In this document: one piece after another, positions 1 through 6,987 of the stretch | How positions within the stretch are numbered: position 1 is the first letter of the stretch | Layout of the letters: each line of letters starts with the position of its first letter | The notes under the pieces: model-generated | Databases searched by the model: none | What the model was told of the DNA's origin: nothing | The model's input: the letters and a program-made list of their open reading frames with translations, nothing else | Origin: DASZCR01 sp035942915 | GTDB lineage: Bacteria > Acidobacteriota > Blastocatellia > Pyrinomonadales > Pyrinomonadaceae | Assembly (NCBI GenBank): GCA_035942915.1 | Contig: DASZCR010000378.1 | Location: forward strand, 1-18,514 | DNA: 18,514 bases | Direction: 5' to 3' | Position numbers and translations under genes: made by a program

Positions 1-1014
1 GGCTACGTCGCCGCGCGCGGCGCGAATCCCATCTTCGACGACCAGGGGCCGGGCGAAGTTCACGGCACTATCGGCATGGACACGGCCTACGAAGTTTCGT
101 GCAACCAATATTTCGCGCAACTGGCCGTCAAACTCGGCGCAGACCGCATGAAGCAGGCCGCGCAACTGCTCGGCATCGGCGCGTGGGCTTCGGCCGACGA
201 AGCGCGCGTCGCGCGTCGTCAGGTTGATATCTGGAACGTGAGTCGTCCGAGCGTGGCGCGTGCGCTTGCGCCGACGCAATCGACGATGGTCACAAGTCCG
301 AAGATGAGCGCCTTCGACCTCGCGCTGGAAGGCTATGGTCAGGGCTACGCCGGACAGATGACGCCCTTCCAGATGGCGCTTGCCGCCGCCGCCATCGCCA
401 ACACGGAAGGCAAGCTGATGAAACCCAAAATCGAGTACGACGTGCCGCCCGCCGTCTACAATCAGGTCGTCTCGGCGCAGCACGCCGCAGACATGCGCCG
501 CATCATGGGTCTCGTCACGATGGGGCCATCCGGCACGGCGCGCGGGGCTTTCGCGCCCGTCAACGCGACGGGGCTGACCTCCGGCGGCAAGACCGGCACG
601 GCGCAGAAGGACGTGCCGCTCTACGACCCGAAGACGGGCGAGATTAAGACCGTCAAGAAGGTTGAGAAGGACAGGCGCGGCAACGTCATCCGCGAGTACG
701 AGCAGATTGTTCTGGCGCCTGAGCCGCGCATCGACAGTTGGTTTCTCTGCATCGCGCCGCTCGAACGCCCGCAGATAGTGATTGCCGTCATCATCGAAGG
801 CGGCGGCTACGGCTCGAAGCAGGCTGCGCCGCTGGCGGCCAACGTCGTCTTGAAGGCGCGTGAGTTGGGTCTGCTCGGCATCGCGCCCGTGCAGGCGCCG
901 CAGATACCCGTGCCGCAGCCGGAGCAGCAGCAACAGCCGCCGCGCCCGAACTCCACGCCCCCCGCGAAACCGAGAGCCAACCGGACGCCGCCTCCGCAGA
1001 CGGCGCAACGCTAA
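1..1014 (+). CDS. Penicillin-binding transpeptidase, C-terminal part (5' end outside window)
   Basis: Class B type peptidoglycan D,D-transpeptidase, which cross-links stem peptides in the periplasm. The frame is open from base 1, so 337 residues of the C-terminal part are visible. The SxN motif is SCN at visible residues 33-35 and the KTG motif is KTGTA at 197-201, preceded by GG. The catalytic SxxK normally lies about 50-55 residues before SxN and therefore falls just upstream of the window. The tail after about residue 295 is rich in Pro and Gln and looks disordered. The TAA stop is followed 13 nt later by the start of a RodA/FtsW-type gene. SEDS glycosyltransferases work with class B PBPs, so the pair is probably one elongation or septal synthase. 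The Met at 76 is internal to the domain and is not the true start. PBP2-like versus FtsI-like cannot be settled without the N-terminus. Confidence 0.9.
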   Translation, partial: GYVAARGANPIFDDQGPGEVHGTIGMDTAYEVSCNQYFAQLAVKLGADRMKQAAQLLGIGAWASADEARVARRQVDIWNVSRPSVARALAPTQSTMVTSPKMSAFDLALEGYGQGYAGQMTPFQMALAAAAIANTEGKLMKPKIEYDVPPAVYNQVVSAQHAADMRRIMGLVTMGPSGTARGAFAPVNATGLTSGGKTGTAQKDVPLYDPKTGEIKTVKKVEKDRRGNVIREYEQIVLAPEPRIDSWFLCIAPLERPQIVIAVIIEGGGYGSKQAAPLAANVVLKARELGLLGIAPVQAPQIPVPQPEQQQQPPRPNSTPPAKPRANRTPPPQTAQR

Positions 1015-1027
1015 ACGACATCGAGTT

Positions 1028-2737
1028 ATGAAGAACAGGGCATCATCACATCTTTTCGTACTGCTGCTTATCGTCGGCTTTGAAATCGTCGGCTACGTGG
1101 CCGTCTATAAGGCCGCGCTGCTGCGCGGTTACGAGCCGTCACTGACGCAGGCCGCGCGCGACCTGCTGCTCTACATCCCGATTATCTTTCTCGTCTTCTG
1201 GTTCTCGCGCCGCTACAAGTTCGCGGGCAACTGGGCGCTGTACACGTCGGCCATCCTGCTCTTCTCCATCGGGGCGCTCGTCCAGTACCGTCTCTACAGC
1301 GACCCCGAATACAACGCGCGCAACAAGGCCGAAGCGCGCGCAGACAAGACGCAGACCTTGCGGATGCGCTACATCGCGCAGTACTACGACGCCGAAAAGA
1401 AGAAGATGATGGGGCTGCCGGAGAACTTCAATCCGGCCAGCGCCGACCAGCCGACCGAGCAGACGCGCCGCTCGAACTACACCGTCGGGCGCGCGCTCAC
1501 CTCCGGCTCGACGTGGATTCCCTTCTTCTCCTTCGTCGTGATGGCCGTCGCCTTCGGCTTCTTCGTCCGCGACGACTTTCTCCTGCGCGTGCAGCGCCAC
1601 AGCTTCCTCATCGTCATCGTCACCTTCGGCGTCTTCATGGTCGCCGTGGCGCTCTCGTCTCTGGGTAAGTTCGTCGGCAACACGACGCCTTGGGAGTTGT
1701 CGAAGATTCCGTTTCTGTTGAGCTTCGCGGGGATTCTGACGGCGCTCTATCGCAATCTGGGGCGCACCTACTGGGGCTTCCCGCGCGTGCGCGACGTGCT
1801 GCCGCCGCTCGTCATCGGCCTCGTCCCCTTCGTCCTCTTCGTCCTGCTCGAAGACTTCGGGCAGATGCTCGTCTTCAGCAGCGCCTACGCGACGCTCTAT
1901 CTCATCGCCGTGCGCCGCTGGCCGCAACTGCTGCTCTTTGTCGGCTCGCTCGTCCTCGGTCTGTCCATCCTCGTGATTGGCGCTCTGCCGCGCGAAGTGC
2001 AGGAGAAAGTGCCGATGCTGGCGACCGCCGCACAGCCCGTGCAGGCTGTCCTGCCGCCGCGCATCAAGCAGCGCTTTCACCTCTGGATAGACGGCTTCAA
2101 CCCGCCGTCGCCGGAGATTTCGTGGTGGCAACGCGACTACAACAACGCGCTCGAACGCAACGAGCGGATGCGCCGACTCGCCGAGGAAAGCCCGGCCATG
2201 CAGCGCACCGTCAACGTCGATGTGTGGTTCGACCGCGTCGCATTCCAACCGGCGCAGGCGACCTTCGGCATCGCGGCCGGAGGCGCGTCAGGGCGCGGAC
2301 TCGGACTCGGCTTCGCCGAAGTTATCCCGGTCGCCGACTCAGACTATATCTACGCGGCCATCGGCGAGGAGATGGGTTTGGCGGGCGGAGCCATCATCAT
2401 CCTCGCACTCATCATCTTCGTTCACGCGGGCGTACGGACGGCGATGGACTCGCGCGACATGTTCACTAAGCTGTGCGCGGCCGGGCTGACGGCCTTCATC
2501 GGTTTTCAGGCGCTCGTCAACATCGGCGGGACGACGCGCGCACTGCCGATGACGGGCATCACCCTGCCCTTCGTCAGTCACGGCGGCTTCAGTCTCATCA
2601 CCAGCTTCGCCATGCTCGGCATGCTCCTCGCCATCTCGCACCGCAACGCGCGCGACGCGCAGGCCGCCGCCCCGCCCATCGCGCGTAAGCCCGCACGCAC
2701 AACCACTGAACCTGTGATTGCGGAGGCAGTTCAATGA
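1028..2737 (+). CDS. rodA: RodA/FtsW/SpoVE-family SEDS peptidoglycan glycosyltransferase
   Basis: Polytopic membrane protein that polymerises lipid II into glycan strands. From the ATG at 1028 it has 569 residues; the frame is open further upstream but would run back through the PBP gene. SEDS signatures are clear: a GGASGRGLGLG segment, then DSDYIYAAIGEEMG containing the conserved acidic residue of the extracytoplasmic loop, and near the C-terminus LPMTGITLPFVSHGGFS (the family's TG-LPF-S-GG motif, with SHGGF where SYGGS is usual). LEDFGQMLV matches the family's Q-D-G-T helix loosely. It is much longer than typical RodA (about 370-420 residues), with polar insertions after the third or fourth membrane segment (roughly residues 95-160) and before the SEDS loop (roughly 335-430). 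Its stop overlaps the next start in ATGA, indicating translational coupling. RodA rather than FtsW is an inference from the partner PBP and the locus resemblance. Confidence 0.9.
   Translation: MKNRASSHLFVLLLIVGFEIVGYVAVYKAALLRGYEPSLTQAARDLLLYIPIIFLVFWFSRRYKFAGNWALYTSAILLFSIGALVQYRLYSDPEYNARNKAEARADKTQTLRMRYIAQYYDAEKKKMMGLPENFNPASADQPTEQTRRSNYTVGRALTSGSTWIPFFSFVVMAVAFGFFVRDDFLLRVQRHSFLIVIVTFGVFMVAVALSSLGKFVGNTTPWELSKIPFLLSFAGILTALYRNLGRTYWGFPRVRDVLPPLVIGLVPFVLFVLLEDFGQMLVFSSAYATLYLIAVRRWPQLLLFVGSLVLGLSILVIGALPREVQEKVPMLATAAQPVQAVLPPRIKQRFHLWIDGFNPPSPEISWWQRDYNNALERNERMRRLAEESPAMQRTVNVDVWFDRVAFQPAQATFGIAAGGASGRGLGLGFAEVIPVADSDYIYAAIGEEMGLAGGAIIILALIIFVHAGVRTAMDSRDMFTKLCAAGLTAFIGFQALVNIGGTTRALPMTGITLPFVSHGGFSLITSFAMLGMLLAISHRNARDAQAAAPPIARKPARTTTEPVIAEAVQ
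2722..2726 (+). promoter_or_regulatory. Shine-Dalgarno GGAGG for the PP2C gene
   Basis: GGAGG lies 7 nt before the ATG at 2734, inside the last codons of the RodA-type gene. It supports this start and the ATGA stop/start overlap. Confidence 0.7.
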
Positions 2738-4338
2738 GCGAACCGACTGCTGCTGATATTCCTCTTGAGGTGGCGTCCATTACGGATCGCGGCCTGAGCC
2801 AGAAGCGCCCGCTCAACGAGGACTCGTATCTGGCCGACGCCCAGCGGCGCATCTTCGCCGTCGCCGACGGCGTTGGCGGCGCGGAGGCCGGTGAGGTCGC
2901 CTCGCAGACGGCCATCGAAGTGCTCGAAGAGGCCTTCAAGCATCATCGCAACGGCGACGACGTGGAAGACCTGATGGAGATTGCCATCCAGCGCGCCAAC
3001 GCCTCCATCCATCAACTCTCGCGCGAGCACGCGAAACTCTCGATGATGGCGACGACGCTCGTCGCGCTCCACCTCGACGGCATGCGCGCCACCATCGGCC
3101 ACGTCGGCGATTCGCGTCTCTATCGTCTGACGACCGACGGCCGCATTCATCGTGAGACGGACGACCATTCGGTGGTCGAAGAAGAGGTGCGCGCCGGGCG
3201 GATGACGCCCGAACAGGCCGCCAACCATCCGAGCCGCAACGTCATCAGCCGCGCGCTCGGCGCGGAACCGTCCGTTGATGTTGACCTCAAGACCATCGAA
3301 GTCGAGCGCGGCACGACCTTTCTGCTCTGCTCCGACGGCATCACGCGCCACATCCCGGACGAGGAGTTGAACACCATCCTCAACTCTTCGGCGACGCTCG
3401 AAGCCGCCTGCGAAGAGATGAAACGCCGCTGCTTCGAGCGCGGCGCGGAAGACAACCTGACGGCCGTCGTCGTCCGCGTCGGCGAAGCCGCAGCCGGAGC
3501 CGATACGTCTCGGACGAACGCGGACGAAGACGACGAAGCGCCGACCATCATCAGCACGCGCGCCGAAGCGCCGCTCGTCTCCCCACGCTCGAACGAGGCG
3601 GTCAACGCCGCTTCCGTTCTCCGCAGACCTTTCAGCGATGTCGGCACGGCAACGGTCGATGCCCCTCCGCCTCCGCCGCGCGCAGAGGTCTTGGAAGCGA
3701 ACGGCGCTCCTGTGACGGCTGAGGCCGCGACGCCCGCCGACACCACCAACTCTACAGAGCGCGCCTCGTCTTCTTCGGCCGCGCGCTTCGTCGTCCTCCT
3801 GTTCTTTCTCGTCGCCGCCTCTGCGCTCGGCTTCTACACGGGGATGCTCTACGCGCAGCGAAGCGCGCCGGAGACGGCCACAGCGCAGACGCCCGCTCCC
3901 GTCACGTCGCAGACGCCCGCGCAGGCCGACCCGGCAGAAGAGACTTTCGAGGAGCGTCGCAGGCGCGTTGACCGCAACCCGCTGGCCGAGGCCAACCGGC
4001 TCGGCGAACAGATTAACGCGCGGCAAATCGGCGCCGACGACCCGGTCACGCTCTACTTCTACGGGCGCGCGCTCTTTCTCTCCGGCAGACAACAGGAAGC
4101 GGTTGACGCTTTCGACAAGGCCGTCACGCTCATCGACCGCAACACGACGCCTGAGAATGCCGAGTTGAAAATCGAATCGCTGCTTGCAACTGCCGCCGCC
4201 AAATTGCGTACAGAAGATGTGGAAGGAGCGCGCCGCTCAGTGCGTGCGCTCGACGAGATGTTTCGCGCCGACGAAAGCGCAAGCGAGCCGCAGCAGCCCT
4301 TGACGGACGCTTCGCCGGCCGCGACGCCGCAGCCTTGA
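2734..4338 (+). CDS. Membrane-anchored PP2C-type Ser/Thr phosphatase with TPR-like C-terminal domain
   Basis: Metal-dependent protein phosphatase expected to reverse phosphorylation by the neighbouring kinase. Residues 1-250 form a PP2C domain with all usual motifs: R25 and N28-E29-D30, VADGVGG with D45 and G46, GHVGDSR with D126, LCSDG with D201 and G202, and EDN at 239-241. A low-complexity, acidic then Pro-rich linker (about 250-345) leads to one membrane segment at about 350-375. The region after it, predicted outside, contains TPR-like helices (YFYGRALFLSGRQQEAVDAF, about 446-465) and ends in an Ala/Pro tail. Actinobacterial PstP has the same cytosolic PP2C plus one membrane segment, but here the outer region is larger and helical. 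The start overlaps the RodA stop by 4 nt and has GGAGG at 2722-2726. The topology is inferred from sequence only. Confidence 0.93.
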   Translation: MSEPTAADIPLEVASITDRGLSQKRPLNEDSYLADAQRRIFAVADGVGGAEAGEVASQTAIEVLEEAFKHHRNGDDVEDLMEIAIQRANASIHQLSREHAKLSMMATTLVALHLDGMRATIGHVGDSRLYRLTTDGRIHRETDDHSVVEEEVRAGRMTPEQAANHPSRNVISRALGAEPSVDVDLKTIEVERGTTFLLCSDGITRHIPDEELNTILNSSATLEAACEEMKRRCFERGAEDNLTAVVVRVGEAAAGADTSRTNADEDDEAPTIISTRAEAPLVSPRSNEAVNAASVLRRPFSDVGTATVDAPPPPPRAEVLEANGAPVTAEAATPADTTNSTERASSSSAARFVVLLFFLVAASALGFYTGMLYAQRSAPETATAQTPAPVTSQTPAQADPAEETFEERRRRVDRNPLAEANRLGEQINARQIGADDPVTLYFYGRALFLSGRQQEAVDAFDKAVTLIDRNTTPENAELKIESLLATAAAKLRTEDVEGARRSVRALDEMFRADESASEPQQPLTDASPAATPQP

Positions 4339-4393
4339 GAACGCCAGCGGCGCGGCGCGACTGCTAGAGCGCGTCAGCCTCGCGCTCCGACTT

Positions 4394-6001
4394 ATGAGTG
4401 AACTGAAGCTCCAACAGTGCAGGCTCGACGGGCGTTACGACGTGCTCGACTGTCTCGGTCGCGGCAGCTATTCTGAGGTCTACGTCGCGCGCGATGCCGA
4501 CGCGGCCGAAGGCGCGCCGCGCACGGTCGTCATCAAAGCCCTCAACACGCACCTTCAGGGCGTCCCCGATGCGGAGTTGGAACAGACGCTCATCGACAAT
4601 TTTCGTAACGAGGCCGTCGCGCTCGACCGCGTCCGCCACCCGAACGTTATCAACCGTCTCGGTCACGGCACGGCGATAGATTTACAGGGACGCATCTTCC
4701 ATTATCTCGTCCTCGAATACCTGCCCGGCGGCGACCTACAGGCGCTCTGCCGACGCCAGCCGCTTGCGCTCGCCGATGCGCTCTTCTATCTCGAACAGGT
4801 TTCGGCCGGACTTCAGCACGCGCACGACAACGGCGTCATCCACCGCGACATCAAGCCGCAGAATCTATTGCTGACGGCCGACCGCCGGACGGTCAAGATT
4901 GCCGATTTCGGCGTCGCCAAAATCGAAGCGGCCGAGGGAGCTATCACGCGCGTCGGGACAGACGTTTACGCCGCGCCCGAACATCATCCGCTGGCGCACA
5001 CAGGCCCGCTCGACACGGGCGCGCTCGGTCGCCCGGCGATGCACCTGACGCCTGCCGCAGACGTTTACTCGCTCGCCAAGACGGCCTACATGCTCCTCAC
5101 GGGCGAAGCGCCGCGCCGCTTTTCGCAGAAGCCCATCACCGAACTGCCCGCCGAGTTTGCCTCCGAAGAGTGGGCGTCGTTCGTCGTGCGCGTGCTCAGG
5201 CGCGCGACGCAGAGCAACCCGGAGTCGCGTTATCAGTCGGTCGCGGAGTTCTGGGACGAGTTGAAGGATGCGGCCATGCCGGGCACGAAACTGCTGCCCG
5301 GCGGCGGACAGTCTGCGTCGTCATTCAGACGAGAGAAAGGCTCAGGGGCGGGCGACAATGGACTGGCCTCACACGCGAGCGCGCCGCTTCCGCCCGCGCC
5401 GCCCGCGCCCGTCTTCGCGCGTCCGACCGAGCCTTCGCCCGCGCGTCCCGGCACAGGCACGCACCAACGCATCATCGTCCCCATCGCACGCGACGAAGAC
5501 GTGCTCAGACAGACGGGCGGGCATGCGCCGCCGCAGACATCAACGCACCGACCGCCCGTCGTCGCACACGGAACGCCGCAGGTCGTGCCGCCCGCGCACA
5601 CGCGCGAGGCTCGCGTCTATCCGCCGACCGACTCGCGTGCGCGCAAATGGATAATTGCCATCTTCCTCCTCATCGCCTTCGCGGGCATCCTGCTTGCCAC
5701 TTATAGTTATGTGCGGCAGATGCGCGCCGAGTCGAACAGTGCGACGACGCGGAACACGGGCGGCACGTCGTCGGTCGTCGGGCGTGAATTTGTAGCGACA
5801 ACCGATGTAAACTTACGCCCCGGCCCGACGAGAAGCGGCGCGCCCGTCGGACTGGCCGCGAAGGATTCGGTCGTCGAGGTCTTGGACGTAAGCGGCAGTT
5901 GGTACGAAGTCCGCATCAAAGAGCACGGGCGGCCGAAGGAAGACCCGGACGCGGCCGACCGGGGTTGGGCGCACAGTTCGTTGCTGAGAGCGAAACAGTA
6001 G
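4394..6001 (+). CDS. Transmembrane Ser/Thr protein kinase with extracytoplasmic SH3b-like domain
   Basis: Hanks-type kinase of 535 residues. The kinase domain spans about 15-290: Gly-rich loop GRGSYSEV at 22-29, ATP-anchoring K48 in VVIKAL, likely helix-C E73, catalytic loop HRDIKPQN at 150-157, DFG at 171-173, activation-loop threonines T185 and T189, and APE at 194-196. All catalytic residues are present, so it should be active. A long Pro/Ala-rich linker (about 330-410) leads to one membrane segment at about 418-437. The outer portion (about 465-535) has the SH3b pattern VNLRPGPTRSGAPVG...VEVLDVSGSWYEV, a fold often linked to cell-wall or ligand binding. PASTA repeats, usual in PknB/Stk1 kinases, are absent. 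It starts 55 nt after the phosphatase stop. No good Shine-Dalgarno is visible before 4394, but no better in-frame start was found. Confidence 0.93.
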   Translation: MSELKLQQCRLDGRYDVLDCLGRGSYSEVYVARDADAAEGAPRTVVIKALNTHLQGVPDAELEQTLIDNFRNEAVALDRVRHPNVINRLGHGTAIDLQGRIFHYLVLEYLPGGDLQALCRRQPLALADALFYLEQVSAGLQHAHDNGVIHRDIKPQNLLLTADRRTVKIADFGVAKIEAAEGAITRVGTDVYAAPEHHPLAHTGPLDTGALGRPAMHLTPAADVYSLAKTAYMLLTGEAPRRFSQKPITELPAEFASEEWASFVVRVLRRATQSNPESRYQSVAEFWDELKDAAMPGTKLLPGGGQSASSFRREKGSGAGDNGLASHASAPLPPAPPAPVFARPTEPSPARPGTGTHQRIIVPIARDEDVLRQTGGHAPPQTSTHRPPVVAHGTPQVVPPAHTREARVYPPTDSRARKWIIAIFLLIAFAGILLATYSYVRQMRAESNSATTRNTGGTSSVVGREFVATTDVNLRPGPTRSGAPVGLAAKDSVVEVLDVSGSWYEVRIKEHGRPKEDPDAADRGWAHSSLLRAKQ

Positions 6002-6015
6002 ATTTCCCTTCGAGG

Positions 6016-6025
6016 AAAGGTGAGA
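6016..6025 (+). promoter_or_regulatory. Shine-Dalgarno supporting the GTG start of the FHA gene
   Basis: The sequence GAAAGGTGAG, with AGGTGA as core, lies about 8-9 nt before the GTG at 6033. It decides in favour of this non-ATG start. Confidence 0.55.
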
Positions 6026-6032
6026 AGAAACA

Positions 6033-6875
6033 GTGGGCTTACTTGAATCCATCCGCAAATGGATAGACGGCGAGACGGCCGACGACCCGCTCGCAGACGT
6101 TGACGAGCAGGCGCAGCCACGTCGCGTCTGGGAGGAGTTTCTCGTCAAGGTTGCGCGCGAGATTGAGAAGGTGATGCAGCGCGAGATGTTCACGCCGCCC
6201 GGCGGGCCGACCTACATTCCGCCTGAGTATGTCGTCTACCTCTCGAACGACGACGATAAGGAGTGGCAGGGCGAGAAGCGACGCGGGCTTGAACAGGGGC
6301 TCTTCTACGTGCTCTCGGAGCGCGCGCGAGAGCTTTCCGGCTCGACCCAACTCGCCACCAAGTCTTTCGCCGTCGAACTGCGCGTTGACGGCACGCTCAA
6401 CAAGGGCGAGTTCCGCGTACAGGCCGTCTGGGACGCGACCGAAGGCGGCCACACGATGGTCACCTCGCGCCCGTCGGAACTATCTGCGGGCGCTTCGGTG
6501 CAGACGGAAGAGAGCGGCGACGACGAAGGAGAGGGAGACGTGACGAGGGTTTCGCGCCGCCCCGTCGAGTTGTTCAATATCGAGGTCTGGCGCAACGGCG
6601 TGCGACAGTCGGTCGTGCCGATTACGAAGACGGAAATCAGCATCGGGCGCGGCTCGAAGTCGGTCGCCGTTGACCTGCCCATCAAAGGCGACCCGGAAGT
6701 AAGTCGTCATCATGCGACGCTGACGCGCGACCCGGACGGGCGCTACTGGCTGACGCCGACCGGGCGCAATCCGACGCTCGTCGGCGGGCGTGAACTGCCG
6801 CGCGAGGAACGCTCGCCCGTCAATCCTGATGACAAAATCGAGATAGCCAGCTTCGTCCTCCGCATCCAGCCCTAA
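6033..6875 (+). CDS. FHA-domain protein with FhaA-like (DUF3662-like) N-terminal region
   Basis: Predicted soluble phosphothreonine-binding adaptor of 280 residues. The C-terminal FHA domain (about 180-280) has the binding residues: GRG with R206, SRHH at 224-227 with S224, and N246 in GRNPT. Residues about 30-135 include YIPPEYVVYLSNDD and a later GEFRVQAVWD, a pattern resembling the N-terminal domain of actinobacterial FhaA; this assignment is moderate. An acidic, Thr/Ser-containing linker (about 150-175, with VQTEES) could be phosphorylated, which is speculation. The GTG start at 6033 is chosen because it has a Shine-Dalgarno and keeps the N-terminal helix; it starts 31 nt after the kinase stop. 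The protein probably docks on phosphorylated kinase or substrate and links signalling to the RodA/PBP machinery. It is the last gene before the hairpin. Confidence 0.88.
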   Translation: MGLLESIRKWIDGETADDPLADVDEQAQPRRVWEEFLVKVAREIEKVMQREMFTPPGGPTYIPPEYVVYLSNDDDKEWQGEKRRGLEQGLFYVLSERARELSGSTQLATKSFAVELRVDGTLNKGEFRVQAVWDATEGGHTMVTSRPSELSAGASVQTEESGDDEGEGDVTRVSRRPVELFNIEVWRNGVRQSVVPITKTEISIGRGSKSVAVDLPIKGDPEVSRHHATLTRDPDGRYWLTPTGRNPTLVGGRELPREERSPVNPDDKIEIASFVLRIQP

Positions 6876-6893
6876 CATATCAAACCCTCTCTG

Positions 6894-6965
6894 CGCCTTT
6901 CGCGGCTGTGCCTGAGACTTTCTTGTGTGAACAAGAGGAAGTCTCAGGCACAGCCGCGAAAGGCG
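6894..6965. terminator. 27-bp perfect inverted repeat between convergent genes, probable bidirectional terminator
   Basis: Arms 6894-6920 and 6939-6965 are exact reverse complements over 27 bases. The 18-nt centre can itself pair through CTTGT and ACAAG around a GTGA loop. Outside the arms, CCCTC (6885-6889) can pair with GAGGG (6969-6973) after a short internal loop. The hairpin lies between the FHA gene (+) and the HD-GYP gene (-), which face each other. T-tracts on either side are weak, so termination is inferred from position and stem strength. The arm text resembles dispersed intergenic palindromes seen in several bacterial genomes, so it may also be a copy of a repeat family. Confidence 0.65.
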
Positions 6966-6987
6966 TCTGAGGGAGGGATTCTTTCTA

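Noticed and set aside
860..1027. Upstream extension of the RodA-type gene to 860
   Set aside because: It would overlap the PBP gene by more than 150 nt and adds an Arg/Ser-rich stretch unlike any RodA; the ATG at 1028 leads straight into the first membrane segment.
1139..2248. 369-codon minus-strand ORF opposite the RodA-type gene
   Set aside because: Strongly charged antisense product of a membrane protein gene; the plus strand has the SEDS signatures.
2731..4092. 453-codon minus-strand ORF opposite the PP2C gene
   Set aside because: The plus strand carries an intact PP2C with all catalytic motifs; the antisense frame is low-complexity and has no recognisable features.
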